Origin: an uncultured Planktomarina sp.
Lineage (GTDB): Bacteria > Pseudomonadota > Alphaproteobacteria > Rhodobacterales > Rhodobacteraceae
Length of the DNA: 64,000 nucleotides
Reading direction: 5' to 3'
NCBI GenBank assembly: GCA_905182535.1
Contig: CAJJBZ010000011.1
Span: 110,440-174,439, forward strand
The position numbers and the translations under genes were made by a program. The notes below the pieces were generated by a model that had not been told where the DNA came from, did no database searches, and saw only the letters and a list, made by a program, of their open reading frames with translations. Positions 1-9,671 of the stretch are shown here, one piece after another; positions within the stretch are counted from its first letter, which is position 1, and every line of letters begins with the position of its first letter.

Positions 1-826
1 CCGCCACGTTGCCTGAAGTGTCCATATACAACTGTGACCCGCCGTTAAAACCAAACCAACCGAGCCAGAGGATGAAGGTACCCAAAGTGGCCAAAGCGAG
101 GTTTGAACCTGGCATCGGGTTTACTTTGCCATCTTTATATTTGCCCAAACGTGGGCCAAGGATGATCGCGCCGGCTAAAGCCGCCCAACCGCCAACGGAG
201 TGTACAACAGTGGAACCTGCGAAGTCTTGGAAGCCCATGTCGTTCAAGAAACCACCGCCCCACTTCCAGCTGGCTTGGATAGGATAGATCACGGCCACCA
301 GAATAATCACGAAGACCAAGAAGGGCCAAAGTTTGATCCGCTCTGCCAGGGCGCCTGATACGATAGACGCAGTCGCAGCACAGAACATCAGCTGGAAGAA
401 AAAGTCTGAACCAACGGAGGCGTAGGTCAAATCAGCTTCAATGCCCTCAAGGCCAACTGGCTCGAGTTCGGTGATGGAGAAGGCGCCTAAAACACCCTGC
501 ACGGTCCAACCGTCGCCTGGATACATCAGATTATAGCCCAGAATGTAAAAGAACAATGAAGCCAGAGAGAACAGCGCCATATTTTTTGTCAGCTGCATGG
601 CTACATTTTTGCCACGCACGAGGCCTGCTTCCAACATCGCGAAACCGGCTGCCATGAAGAAGACCAAAAAGCCGGAGACTAAGAACATAAATGTGGTGAA
701 GATGAAGCCAATATCAGCGTTCAGAGGCGTTGTGTCCGCCTCCTGTGCCAGGGCCAATTGCGGAAGAGCAAGCAGTACAGCCGCCAAGCCCAATGATGAA
801 AATTTTTGCATATTACCTCTAAGCAT
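1..826 (-). CDS. amtB: Ammonium transporter AmtB (N-terminal part, runs off window)
   Basis: Imports ammonium across the inner membrane. About 275 residues are visible; the C-terminal part lies beyond base 1. The start is an ATG overlapping the glnK stop (TAATG), preceded by GGAGG at good spacing; a second ATG five codons in is possible. A signal peptide ending near LALAQE is followed by membrane segments. The run STVVHSVGGWAAL near residue 210 matches the first pore histidine of the Amt family; the second lies outside the window. The order glnK-amtB is the usual nitrogen-responsive pair in which GlnK blocks the channel when nitrogen is plentiful. Confidence 0.95.
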   Translation of the reverse strand, partial: MLRGNMQKFSSLGLAAVLLALPQLALAQEADTTPLNADIGFIFTTFMFLVSGFLVFFMAAGFAMLEAGLVRGKNVAMQLTKNMALFSLASLFFYILGYNLMYPGDGWTVQGVLGAFSITELEPVGLEGIEADLTYASVGSDFFFQLMFCAATASIVSGALAERIKLWPFLVFVIILVAVIYPIQASWKWGGGFLNDMGFQDFAGSTVVHSVGGWAALAGAIILGPRLGKYKDGKVNPMPGSNLALATLGTFILWLGWFGFNGGSQLYMDTSGNVA

Positions 827-1164
827 TATAGCGCCTCCTCGTCTGTTTCGCCGGTGCGCACGCGCAAGGCTTTTTCGAGCTCCAGGACGAAGACTTTCCC
901 GTCGCCAATTTTTCCAGTCCGAGCTGCGTTTGAAATTGCTTCAACTACTTGCTCGGCCATTTCGTCTTTCACAGCGATTTCCAGTTTAATTTTTGGAACA
1001 AAATTAACTGTATATTCCGCCCCTCTGTAGGTCTCAGTATGGCCGGATTGGGCGCCGAAGCCTTTGACTTCGCTTACCATCATGCCGCTGATACCAATTT
1101 TAGAGACCGCTTCGCGCACCTCTTCGAGCTTGAAGGGTTTGATCGTTGCAATAATCAGTTTCAT
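826..1164 (-). CDS. glnK: Nitrogen regulatory protein P-II (GlnK)
   Basis: Small trimeric PII signal protein of 112 residues, the normal family length. It senses 2-oxoglutarate and ATP/ADP and controls AmtB and nitrogen regulators. The T-loop RGAEYTVNFVPK carries Tyr51, the uridylylation site, and the C-terminal signature TGKIGDGKVFV is present. An AAAGGA ribosome site precedes the ATG. Its stop overlaps the amtB start, so the two are translationally coupled. I looked for a sigma-54 promoter upstream and saw no convincing one. GlnB and GlnK cannot be told apart from sequence alone; the amtB linkage points to GlnK. Confidence 0.95.
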   Translation of the reverse strand: MKLIIATIKPFKLEEVREAVSKIGISGMMVSEVKGFGAQSGHTETYRGAEYTVNFVPKIKLEIAVKDEMAEQVVEAISNAARTGKIGDGKVFVLELEKALRVRTGETDEEAL

Positions 1165-1261
1165 AAGAGTTCCTTTCGCTAGACTGTAAATATTTTATGA
1201 CGTCACCATCAAATTTCTGCTCGGTAGCGTAAAGTTTGGGGGAGGGTAAAATATAGGCGAT

Positions 1262-1296
1262 GCGCCTATCTGCTCAAAAAACGCGCAGATAGGCGC
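1262..1296. other. Perfect 12-bp hairpin between divergent genes
   Basis: GCGCCTATCTGC at 1262-1273 is exactly reversed and complemented at 1285-1296 around an 11-base loop rich in A. It sits between the divergently transcribed glnK and the CoA-transferase gene, so it is not an ordinary terminator of either. Two near-identical words (AAATATAGGCG and AAATATGGGCG) lie on each side of it. It could be a regulator site, or end a short antisense transcript; nothing else in this 280-base gap is recognisable. Confidence 0.5.
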
Positions 1297-1445
1297 GTGG
1301 AATCTAAAATATGGGCGTGGAAGAATTTTAGTGGACCGGATTTTTTTACAATTGATTCTTTGGTTGGTCTTGTCTTCTGGATCTTTGCGCGGCCACAGTG
1401 TGCCAAAGCCATCGTGCCGATGCTTTGATACCGCTTGGGGGGACA

Positions 1446-2570
1446 ATGGGCCTGAATAACGAACTTGATGGGATCACAGTGGTGTCTTTGGAACAAGCTG
1501 TTGCGGCGCCCTACTGCGGCTTGATGCTGGCAGATGCGGGCGCACGGGTGATCAAAGTGGAACGACCAGAGGGTGATTTTGCGCGTGGGTATGATGCAGG
1601 CGCCAATGGGCAAAGTGCGATTTTTGCTTGGCTGAACCGGGGTAAGGAGTCGATCTGCCTGAACCTAAAAGCAGAAGATGATCTCGCGCTCATGCGACGT
1701 ATGTTGGCTACGGCGGATGTCTTCGTCTCCAATCTGGCCCCTGGCTCTGTGGCGCGCATGGGCCTCACCGGCGAAGAGCTGCGCCGGGTGAACCCAAGGC
1801 TGATCACCTGTATGATTTCGGGTTATGGTGATAGCGGCGTTGCCGCCAAAAAGAAGGCCTATGATTTTTTGATCCAAGCGGAGAGTGGGCTTTGCTCGGT
1901 CACGGGCACGCCAGATAGTCCGGCGCGGGTGGGCGTGTCTCTCACGGATCTGTCCACCGGGCTGACCGCCTTCTCAGCTATTTTGCGGGCTTTGATTCAA
2001 ATGGGTAGGACCGGCGTTGGAATTGACCTTAAGATTTCTATGTTCGATGTTCTGGCCGACTGGATGAATATGCCGCTCATGGCGCATCGTTATATGGGCG
2101 GCGCTCCGGCGCGCTCCGGTCTGAAGCATTCCTTCATCGCCCCTTATGGTGCATTCGGCTGTGGGGATGGTGGGCAGGTGTTATTGTCGGTGCAAAGCAA
2201 CCGAGAGTTTGTGGCTCTGTGTCGTGATGTTTTGGAGCAGCCAGATTTGTTGGATGACCCACGGTTTGCCCAAAATCCTGACAGATATGTGAACCGGGTG
2301 GCATTGGATGCCATCGTGACTGCCTGTTTCGCGCAATACGAAACGCCGGAGGTGCTGGTCAAGCTGGAGGCGGCACATATTGCCAACGCGCAACTCAACT
2401 CAGTGGCTGATCTCTCGGAGCATCCATTTTTACGAAACGCATCTGCGATGATTGGTGGCACTCAGATCGAAATGGCTGCTTTACCTGTAAAAAATGACGG
2501 AGGACTGGTGATCCATGTTCCGGGACTGGGCGAGCACAGTGCAGGCTTGCAATTGGAATTCCAGCAATAG
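1446..2570 (+). CDS. Family III CoA-transferase (CaiB/BaiF family)
   Basis: Moves coenzyme A between carboxylic acids; the substrate cannot be read from sequence. 374 residues, slightly short for the family (about 380-430). The start at 1446 is chosen because a G-rich ribosome site precedes it; the reading frame stays open 16 codons upstream. The N-terminal block LDGITVVSLEQAVAAPYCG is typical of the family, and Asp168 in LTDLSTG sits where the catalytic aspartate (Asp169 of formyl-CoA transferase) is expected. It heads a plus-strand run with two dehydrogenases, suggesting activation or CoA exchange of an acid made from an alcohol. Confidence 0.85.
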   Translation: MGLNNELDGITVVSLEQAVAAPYCGLMLADAGARVIKVERPEGDFARGYDAGANGQSAIFAWLNRGKESICLNLKAEDDLALMRRMLATADVFVSNLAPGSVARMGLTGEELRRVNPRLITCMISGYGDSGVAAKKKAYDFLIQAESGLCSVTGTPDSPARVGVSLTDLSTGLTAFSAILRALIQMGRTGVGIDLKISMFDVLADWMNMPLMAHRYMGGAPARSGLKHSFIAPYGAFGCGDGGQVLLSVQSNREFVALCRDVLEQPDLLDDPRFAQNPDRYVNRVALDAIVTACFAQYETPEVLVKLEAAHIANAQLNSVADLSEHPFLRNASAMIGGTQIEMAALPVKNDGGLVIHVPGLGEHSAGLQLEFQQ

Positions 2571-2598
2571 TAATAGTATAAAACTGGAGAAGCGCACC

Positions 2599-3798
2599 AT
2601 GTCATCTGACAGACAAGACCTCAGCACCGATGCCGATATTTTGCAGATGCAAGATTGGACCTTTCCTGTGCCCATCGCTTACGGCCCGGGACGATTGTCT
2701 GAAATTGGCCAGAAGTCGGTTGAATTGGGCATTTTGAATCCTCTGGTGGTCACAGATCGTGGCAGCCGTGATTTGCCGTTCATTGCCACTCTTCATGATT
2801 ACCTTGCGCAGGCGGGGCTGAAATTGGGACTGTTTAGTGAGATTTCTCCCAACCCAAGAGATGATGAGATCGATGCTGGCCGCGCAGCATTCCGCGCCGG
2901 TGGCCATGATGGGATCATTGCGATTGGCGGCGGGAGCGCCATGGATGGGGCCAAATCTATTTGTTTGACCGCTCGCAATGACATTGAGCTTTGGGCGTTT
3001 GAATATGAACAACCCGTGCCAGAGATATCCAACGATCAAGCCTTCCCAAAACTGATCACCATTCCCACCACCGCGGGAACTGGAGCCGAAACCGAAAGCA
3101 CGGCGATGGTCACGGATACCACCAAAGCCATGAAATTTTGTGTTTGGCACCCTGAGTTGAAGCCCTCACTGACTTTGCTTGATCCTGAATTGATCCTTGG
3201 CCTGCCGCAGCACCTCACAGCTTGGACTGGTGCGGATGCCATGACCCATGCGATTGAGGCCTATCTTGTGCCCGGGTTTCATCCACTTTGTGATGGGCTG
3301 GCGCTTGAGGGACTGGCGCTGGTGTCTAAATGGCTGCCAATCGCGGTTCGTGAGCCGTCCAATTTGCAGGCTCGTGGTGGGATGTTGGTGGGATCTTGCC
3401 TGGCTGGGGTGGCCTTTCTGAAAGGCCTTGGAATGGTACATGCCATCTCGCATATGATTGGTGCTGAATTTGACACGCAGCATGGGCTGACAAATGCGGT
3501 GGTTTTGCCTGTTGTCTTGCGGTTTAACTTGCCAGGCCAAGAGCAGAAAGTGCAACGCATGGCCCAAGCCATGGGTCTGGAAGACACGTCAGTGACGGCG
3601 TTTATCGCGCGTGTTGAGGCAATTTTGGACGAAATCAGTATTCCAAAAGCCTTGAGTGAGATTGATGTGCCCTTAGACTGTGCGCAACGTATTGCAGAAA
3701 AAGCCATTCTCGACATGGCCGCAGGCACAAATCCGCGGCAAGCCACCGTCGCAGAGATCCGCGCTTTGGTACAAGAGGCTATAATCAAGGCCCGATGA
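2599..3798 (+). CDS. Iron-containing alcohol dehydrogenase
   Basis: NAD(P)-linked oxidation of an alcohol or reduction of an aldehyde. 399 residues. The frame is open back to 2515 inside the preceding gene, but the ATG at 2599 has a GGAGAA ribosome site and gives the family's normal length. The nucleotide motif GGGSAMDGAK lies at residues 110-119; metal ligands appear in TGADAMTHAIEAY (Asp, His), GMVHAISH and TQHGLTNA (His). It lies 28 bases after the CoA-transferase and 13 before an aldehyde dehydrogenase, so alcohol to aldehyde to acid is the likely sequence of steps. Substrate unknown. Confidence 0.9.
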   Translation: MSSDRQDLSTDADILQMQDWTFPVPIAYGPGRLSEIGQKSVELGILNPLVVTDRGSRDLPFIATLHDYLAQAGLKLGLFSEISPNPRDDEIDAGRAAFRAGGHDGIIAIGGGSAMDGAKSICLTARNDIELWAFEYEQPVPEISNDQAFPKLITIPTTAGTGAETESTAMVTDTTKAMKFCVWHPELKPSLTLLDPELILGLPQHLTAWTGADAMTHAIEAYLVPGFHPLCDGLALEGLALVSKWLPIAVREPSNLQARGGMLVGSCLAGVAFLKGLGMVHAISHMIGAEFDTQHGLTNAVVLPVVLRFNLPGQEQKVQRMAQAMGLEDTSVTAFIARVEAILDEISIPKALSEIDVPLDCAQRIAEKAILDMAAGTNPRQATVAEIRALVQEAIIKAR

Positions 3799-3811
3799 GG
3801 AGGCCCAAAAG

Positions 3812-5254
3812 GTGAAAAACATGAATATGGAAAATCTAAGTAAGTTCTACATTGATGGTGTTTGGAGTAAGCCCAACTCTGGTACTACGATGCCTGTTTT
3901 AAATCCAGCCACCGAACGGCAGGTCGGTGTGGTTGCTTTAGGAAATGCCGCGGATGTTGATGCTGCTGTGGCTGCGGCCAGCCGAGCCTTTGCCGGCTAT
4001 TCCCAAACCACTAAGGCGGAGCGTTTGGTATTGCTGGGCAGATTGCTCAAGGTCACTGAAGCCCGATTTGAGGATTTGGCACAGGCGATGAGCATGGAGA
4101 TGGGCGCCCCAATAACTATGGCGCGTGACGCACATGCGGATGCGGCGGTAGGGCATTTGCAAGGTTTCATCGAGGCTTTGGAACAGCTGCAAGAGCGTGA
4201 GAGTTTGACCAGTGGCGACATCCAACTGCGCGAGCCCATTGGGGTTTGCGGGTTGATCACCCCTTGGAACTGGCCGATGAATCAAATCGCCCTAAAGGTG
4301 ATCCCAGCGCTTGCGACTGGCTGCACCTGTGTTTTGAAGCCTTCCGAGCACACGCCCATTTCTGCGATGATCTATGCGGAGATCATTCACGAAGCTGGCT
4401 TTCCAGCTGGCGTATTCAATCTGGTGCAAGGCGATGGTCCCACGGTTGGTGCCGCGATGTCACGCCACTGCGATATCCAGATGATGTCGTTCACGGGCTC
4501 GACCCGCGCCGGTACGGCAGTGACACGCGATGCGGCTGACACGGTGAAACGAGTGACGCTCGAGCTAGGGGGGAAATCGCCTAACTTGGTGTTTGCGGAT
4601 TGTGATTTACAAGATCGGGTTACGGCTTCGGTGGATGAATGCATGTATAATACGGGCCAATCTTGTGATGCGCCCACTCGGTTGCTGGTGGAACGTAGCT
4701 GCTATGACGCGGCTGTGGAAATAGCTAAGCGTGCCGCTGACGCCACGCAAGTGGGGGATCCCACACAAGAAGGTGATCACATAGGCCCACTGTTTGACCG
4801 CATTCAATTCGATCGGGTTCAGGCGATGATTGCCGTGGGTATTGATGAGGGAGCCACTGTTTTGGCCGGTGGTTTGGGCAAGCCAGAGGGCATCACGGAT
4901 GGTTGGTTTGTAAAGCCAACGGTGTTTACTGATGTCTCAAATTCCATGCGGATCGCACAAGAAGAAATTTTTGGACCGGTGCTGGTGATTATACCCTTTG
5001 ACACGGAAGCCGAGGCCATTGAAATTGCAAATGACACCCCCTACGGTCTGGCAGCCTATCTGCAAACTGGGGATCCGGTTCGGGCCGAGCGGGTGGCGGC
5101 GTGCTTGCGGGCGGGGGCCGTGCATATCAATGGCGGTGGGTTCAACTATGGCTCGCCCTTTGGAGGCTACAAGCAATCAGGCAATGGCCGCGAAGGCGGG
5201 ATGATGGGGCTGGAGGATTACCTCGAAACCAAAACTCTGCACGGGTTGGGCTAG
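3812..5254 (+). CDS. Aldehyde dehydrogenase (NAD(P)+)
   Basis: Oxidises an aldehyde to an acid. 480 residues, full length. GTG start with GAGGAGG eight bases upstream. Motifs in order: TPWNWPMNQ near 150, the nucleotide loop SFTGSTRAGTAV near 226, the general base in ELGGKSPNLVF (Glu251) and the nucleophile in NTGQSCDAP (Cys285). The operon places it after an iron alcohol dehydrogenase. Substrate class is not decidable from these motifs. Confidence 0.93.
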   Translation: MKNMNMENLSKFYIDGVWSKPNSGTTMPVLNPATERQVGVVALGNAADVDAAVAAASRAFAGYSQTTKAERLVLLGRLLKVTEARFEDLAQAMSMEMGAPITMARDAHADAAVGHLQGFIEALEQLQERESLTSGDIQLREPIGVCGLITPWNWPMNQIALKVIPALATGCTCVLKPSEHTPISAMIYAEIIHEAGFPAGVFNLVQGDGPTVGAAMSRHCDIQMMSFTGSTRAGTAVTRDAADTVKRVTLELGGKSPNLVFADCDLQDRVTASVDECMYNTGQSCDAPTRLLVERSCYDAAVEIAKRAADATQVGDPTQEGDHIGPLFDRIQFDRVQAMIAVGIDEGATVLAGGLGKPEGITDGWFVKPTVFTDVSNSMRIAQEEIFGPVLVIIPFDTEAEAIEIANDTPYGLAAYLQTGDPVRAERVAACLRAGAVHINGGGFNYGSPFGGYKQSGNGREGGMMGLEDYLETKTLHGLG

Positions 5255-5395
5255 GTGGCTGCCTTAGGGGGGTCCGCAGCGTCACTGAGACTTTGTCTTG
5301 CCTTGGGCCACGCTTGGCAATTAAGCTTGTGAGCAATAATCTGCGCGACGGATAAGACCTTATAGCTAAAATGAGATGAAAGTTAAGGAGCTGAA

Positions 5396-6738
5396 ATGAG
5401 TGTTTGTTGTGGTCCGGGCTATGCCAGCCCCGCTGAGGCGATCCAAGCTCCGGCCGAGAAGTTGCTGTACACGATTGCGATTTACACCGGCACAGGCATT
5501 CAAAAGCCTGACTATCTCGCGACGGTGGATGTGGATCCAGAAAGTTCAACTTATTCACAAGTGATCCACCGTTTGGAGATGCCGGGAATTGGCGACGAGT
5601 TGCATCATATGGGCTGGAACGCCTGCTCCTCCTGCTTTGACGACGGCTCTATGTCACGCAAGTATTTGCTTCTGCCAGGAGTGCGCTCTAACAATATCCA
5701 TATTGTCGATACCGCCACAGACCCACGCGTCCCCCGCCTGCATAAAGTGGTCGAGGGCGCTGAGATCAAATCTAAGACCAACCTGTCGGGGCCGCATACG
5801 GTGCATTGTCTTGGCTCTGAAATTATCATTTCGATGCTTGGGGATGCTAAGGGCGAAGCCCCAGGGGGCTATCTTCATCTCAACAGAGATTTTGAGATCA
5901 TGGGGCGTTGGGAAAACTCCATGGGTAATATTAAATTTGGCTATGATTTTTGGTATCAACCCCGCCACAACGTAATGGTCTCTTCGGAATGGGCGGCACC
6001 CAACACCTTTATGCCTGGCTTTGACTTGGAAGAGGTGGGGCATCTGAAATATGGCCGCGAGATCCATTTCTGGGACTTTGAAAAAAAAGTGCCAATTGAG
6101 ACGATGTATCTGGGCGAGGATGGCTTGTTGCCCTTGGAGGTGAAGTTTCACCATGACCCTGACAGCACTCATGGGTTCTGTGGCGCAGCGCTCAGCTCTA
6201 ATGTCATCCATTGGTGGAAAGATGATGCCGGCAAGTGGCAATGGGAGAAAATTATTGATGTGGCCAATGAACCTCATCCTGAATGGCCCATTCCCGTGCC
6301 GGGAGTCATGTCGGCGATCTTGATCTCGATGGATGATAAATATCTCTACCTCAACAATTGGCTCCATGGGGATATGCGGCAATATGATATTTCTGATCCG
6401 CACAATCCTGTGCTCACAGGTCAGATCTGGATGGGTGGCTTGCTGGGCCGCGCACCCGAAATCAATGGCGTGAAAGTGGCCGGTGGCCCGCAGATGTTCC
6501 AACTCTCTCTGGACGGCAAACGGCTTTATGTCACCACCAGCTTATTTAGCACGTGGGACAACCAATTTTATCCGGAGAAGGCGGGGTGATGGTGATGGTG
6601 GATTGTGACCCGGTCAACGGCGGTATGTCCATCAACTCAGGCTTTATTGTTGATTTTGGCCAAGAACCCAATGGTCCCAGCCGCTGCCATGAAGCCCGCT
6701 ACCCCGGTGGCGATTGCACGAGTGACATCTGGCTGTGA
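5396..6738 (+). CDS. mtoX: SBP56-family protein, probable methanethiol oxidase (one frameshift)
   Basis: The family includes methanethiol oxidase (methanethiol to formaldehyde, sulfide and peroxide) and eukaryotic selenium-binding protein 1. N-terminal [26 protein letters not shown] and [15 protein letters not shown] are classic family blocks. The frame stops at 6587-6589 just after a run of four Gs (6583-6586); adding one G joins it to the next frame, giving [13 protein letters not shown] and the family's ending [14 protein letters not shown]. The joined protein is about 447 residues, normal for the family. AAGGAG precedes the ATG. Its stop overlaps the ferredoxin start. No copper-chaperone (SCO) or MauG-like gene, reported beside mtoX elsewhere, is seen here. 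The oxidase role is inferred from family. Confidence 0.8.
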
Positions 6739-7091
6739 TCGTGACTTTGGCAAATCGGGATGGGGCGACCTATGAGGTTGACCCATGCAGGCCGCTCCTG
6801 GACAGCCTGCGCGATCAAGGCGTTGATCTGCCCTATGGTTGTAAATACGGTGGTTGCATCACCTGTGCGGCTCAATTGACTAAAGGAGAGGTCGATCAAC
6901 GCCGCCAAGTGGCGCTCAACAACCGTCAGCTTAATAATGGCTATGTCATTCTTTGCGTGGCGCGGCCCCTTAGTGACATCACGCTGGAGATTGGGGTCGA
7001 AAGCCACGGCACATTATACCGCAACCCGTTTTTGGACCCGTTGCAATCACATGAACTCAAGGCCGATATAGCCACGCCAAAGGAGGTCTGA
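6735..7091 (+). CDS. Plant-type 2Fe-2S ferredoxin
   Basis: One-electron carrier of 118 residues. The cluster motif is visible: CKYGGCITC (C-x4-C-x2-C) near residue 36 and the fourth cysteine in [11 protein letters not shown] start that overlaps the previous stop (GTGA), so it is translationally coupled to the SBP56-family gene. That coupling suggests it carries electrons for the oxidase-like protein or for a reductase encoded elsewhere; the partner is inference. The tail of about 30 residues after the last cysteine block is not recognisable. Confidence 0.88.
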   Translation: MIVTLANRDGATYEVDPCRPLLDSLRDQGVDLPYGCKYGGCITCAAQLTKGEVDQRRQVALNNRQLNNGYVILCVARPLSDITLEIGVESHGTLYRNPFLDPLQSHELKADIATPKEV

Positions 7092-7093
7092 CC

Positions 7094-7543
7094 ATGGACC
7101 ATACCCAACCCTACACTGAGGCCTATTTGCAAGGTATTCTCAATTCGGTCAAATCCATCGCCATGGTGGGGGCCAGCCCGGATAAAACTAAGTTTAGCTA
7201 TGGTGTGTTGCGGGTGCTGAATGAGACTGGCTACGAAATGATTCCTGTTAACCCACGTCCGGGGCTCGAAGAGATCCGGGGCCTGAAGGTCTATCCGAGT
7301 TTGGCTTCTATTGATCGTCCGGTGGATATGGTTGAAGTCTTTCGCCGCTCTGAAGACCTAATGGGCATCACCAAAGAGGCGATCGCCATCGGTGCAAAAG
7401 TTCTTTGGAGTCAAATAGGAGTGGTCGATCATGATGCAGCGGAGCTTGCAGAAAGTGCTGGGTTACAAGTTGTCATGGATAGATGCCCTAAAATTGAGCT
7501 ATTTCGACCATTTTGGAAGCCAAAGCTGCATTTGGGAATTTAA
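7094..7543 (+). CDS. CoA-binding domain protein (YccU-like)
   Basis: 149-residue stand-alone Rossmann CoA-binding protein (CoA_binding_2 family). The N-terminal beta-alpha fold reads SIAMVGASPDKTKFSYGV, followed by MIPVNPRP and the C-terminal VVMDRCPKIE, all standard in the YccU group. AAAGGAGG stands before the ATG, two bases after the ferredoxin stop, so it ends this operon. Biochemical function in the family is not firmly known; linkage to a CoA-transferase operon is suggestive only. Confidence 0.88.
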   Translation: MDHTQPYTEAYLQGILNSVKSIAMVGASPDKTKFSYGVLRVLNETGYEMIPVNPRPGLEEIRGLKVYPSLASIDRPVDMVEVFRRSEDLMGITKEAIAIGAKVLWSQIGVVDHDAAELAESAGLQVVMDRCPKIELFRPFWKPKLHLGI

Positions 7544-7617
7544 AGACTTTTGAACCATCGTCAGTCAATTCAGCGCGGAGCTTAAATCAAGGTACAGGAT
7601 TAGTGGATGTGGAATGC

Positions 7618-7692
7618 TGGCTGGGTCGGCAGGACTCGAACCTGCACTCTACTGTACCAAAAACAGGTGCATTACCATTATGCTACGACCCA
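7618..7692 (-). tRNA. tRNA-Gln (anticodon TTG)
   Basis: Read on the minus strand: acceptor TGGGTCG pairs with CGACCCA; D stem GCAT/ATGC; anticodon loop TTTTGGT with anticodon TTG; T arm GCAGG-TTCGAGT-CCTGC; discriminator G and encoded CCA. The first anticodon-stem pair (27-43) is C opposite T, a mismatch. The anticodon decodes CAA/CAG. Confidence 0.95.
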
Positions 7693-7973
7693 TCAGCGAG
7701 GTCCAGATACGCTGGAAGCTACTGTCTTTCAAGCCCTGAAATTGAAAAATATCAGCTCTGCATCATCTTCTAATATAAAATCTAAAGAACTTGTTTGTAG
7801 TTTTTTCTATAGATGATGCTAAAAAAACTTACTAACTCTGGCATTTATGAATAATATTAAAGTTATGAAGCCTAACAAAGTTTGGCTTATACTAAGTTGA
7901 TTGCAAAGCGAGAATGATTGTTTCTCGCATTCGTCTTCAACACTACAGCAAGGCTCATGGATAAAACCTGTTA

Positions 7974-9671
7974 TTAAAAATATGATGCAGTTAGTGCAAT
8001 TCCAAGAAGTATTGCCACCCACATTACCATAGCCCCAACTCCGCGCATGCGTGAAACCCCAGTTTCTGGACCGTGCAATCTGTACAAGCTTTTAATTACG
8101 ACCTGCACTAAAGTGTTTGCTACAACTTCAAATAATAGAAAAGCATTAACTACTTTTGCATGAATTATAATATAAAGTGTTGGTATTAGTCTTCGATAGA
8201 TCCAATCTACATCTAGGTTCACAGCGCGGATCTCAGGTGGATGGATGCCCGTACGCATAAGAACGACAAAAGCGAGTAATGCAAAACAAAGTAACTGTAA
8301 TTGCCCAATGACATGGCTCATTGTGTAAGGCTTATATGCTACGTCATAAGGCAGAAGGGCATAGAGTGGATCGGGATAGATCCCAATAAATATACAAAGG
8401 AACGCGGTAAACCCCATAGCAATTTGCATGTGAATTGGAGCTTCTTTAGGGCGTAAACCGCTATCATGACCAAAGAAAGTAAAATAGGGAATTTTGATCC
8501 CAGAGTGCGACAACACACCAGCTGATGCAAATACTAGTATTGCCCAAATGATTGGATAATGCTGATTGGCAGTTTCATCCATTATTAATGACTTGGTAAC
8601 AAACCCTGAGAAAAGCGGGAAAGCAGAAATTGATGCTGCGCCCACCAAACAAAATATCGCAGTCCGGGGCATGGTACGACAAAGCCCACCAAGTTCTGAA
8701 GCTTTAGAGGTGCCTGTACGCAGCATCACAGCACCAACGCTCATAAATAATAATGCTTTATATAGAATATGGGCGAAAGCATGTGACGCAGTACCGTTGA
8801 TGGCCATTTCAGTACCTACGCCTATCCCTACAACCATGAAGCCTAATTGATTGTTCAGGCTGTAAGCCAATACTCGACGCAAATCGTTCTCAATCTCTGC
8901 AAAAAAGATTGGAAATAATGTCATGATTGCACCGATATAAATTAGAATTTCAGTACCAGCAAACCCGCGAGCAAGCGCATATACTGCTAACTTTGTAGTA
9001 AATGCTGAGAGAATTACCGTACCGGTAATTGTTGCGGCAGGATAACTGTCTTGAAGCCAATTATGAAGTAGTGGAAACGCGCATTTCATACCAAAAGATA
9101 GAAAAATTAGCCATGTACCTAACGAGCTAAGCGTCATACGCTCAAAAGTAATTGAGCCAGTTTCTCTGTATAGTAACGCAGTCCCTGCCAACAAAATTAC
9201 GCCTGATGTGATTTGAATAATCAAATATCGCATTCCGGTATGATAGGAACCCTCTGTTCTACGAGCCCAAATTAGAAAGACGGAGGCGATAGCTGTACCT
9301 TCCCAATAAAAGAACAAGGTAATTAAATCACCTGCGAAAACCGCTCCTATGGCTGCACCAGCATAGAGTAATGCAGCTATCTGTTGGATGAAATCGCGCA
9401 CATGCCATGCGTAAAGGTTTCCCAAAAAGGCCGCCAAGCAGAAAATTAGACCAAAAATGCGTGATAATTTATCAACCCGCATCATATCAAGCGTTTGCCC
9501 AACAAATTCGACTTGCATATAAATGCCTACTGGCAGGTTCCAAACCTGCCATGCAGCAAGTATTGGAGTGATAAGTAGGATAACACCGCGGATGTGGCCC
9601 TTTGGTAATAGGCCCAACATTAATGCGGCTGCAATGAAGATGAAAGCTGTAGGCAAAATGCTGATCATCAC
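7974..9671 (-). CDS. Mrp/NuoL-like antiporter subunit (MrpA N-domain type), last gene of operon
   Basis: 565-residue integral membrane protein of the NuoL/MrpA/MrpD family, with about 14 predicted segments. The TM5 glutamate is in LFFYWEGTAIASV and the TM7 lysine in FGMKCAFPLLHNWL, both used for proton transfer in the family; a second lysine follows in SAFTTKLAVYALA. It overlaps the preceding small gene by ATGA. The operon lacks a full-length MrpA, so this protein may supply its N-terminal channel half as a separate chain (inference). It could equally be called a third MrpD-like subunit. Confidence 0.8.
   Translation of the reverse strand: MMISILPTAFIFIAAALMLGLLPKGHIRGVILLITPILAAWQVWNLPVGIYMQVEFVGQTLDMMRVDKLSRIFGLIFCLAAFLGNLYAWHVRDFIQQIAALLYAGAAIGAVFAGDLITLFFYWEGTAIASVFLIWARRTEGSYHTGMRYLIIQITSGVILLAGTALLYRETGSITFERMTLSSLGTWLIFLSFGMKCAFPLLHNWLQDSYPAATITGTVILSAFTTKLAVYALARGFAGTEILIYIGAIMTLFPIFFAEIENDLRRVLAYSLNNQLGFMVVGIGVGTEMAINGTASHAFAHILYKALLFMSVGAVMLRTGTSKASELGGLCRTMPRTAIFCLVGAASISAFPLFSGFVTKSLIMDETANQHYPIIWAILVFASAGVLSHSGIKIPYFTFFGHDSGLRPKEAPIHMQIAMGFTAFLCIFIGIYPDPLYALLPYDVAYKPYTMSHVIGQLQLLCFALLAFVVLMRTGIHPPEIRAVNLDVDWIYRRLIPTLYIIIHAKVVNAFLLFEVVANTLVQVVIKSLYRLHGPETGVSRMRGVGAMVMWVAILLGIALTASYF

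Noticed and set aside
597..989. 130-codon open frame on the plus strand
   Set aside because: Shadow of amtB and glnK, which are strongly supported on the other strand.
1165..1261. Sigma-54 promoter for glnK
   Set aside because: No GG-N10-GC pair with the right flanks was found upstream of the minus-strand start.
5654..6502. 282-codon minus-strand frame
   Set aside because: Shadow of the SBP56-family gene, whose protein motifs are clear.
6583..6589. Programmed frameshift in the SBP56-family gene
   Set aside because: A slip at a G run is possible in principle, but the same kind of break occurs in many unrelated genes here, so sequence error is simpler.
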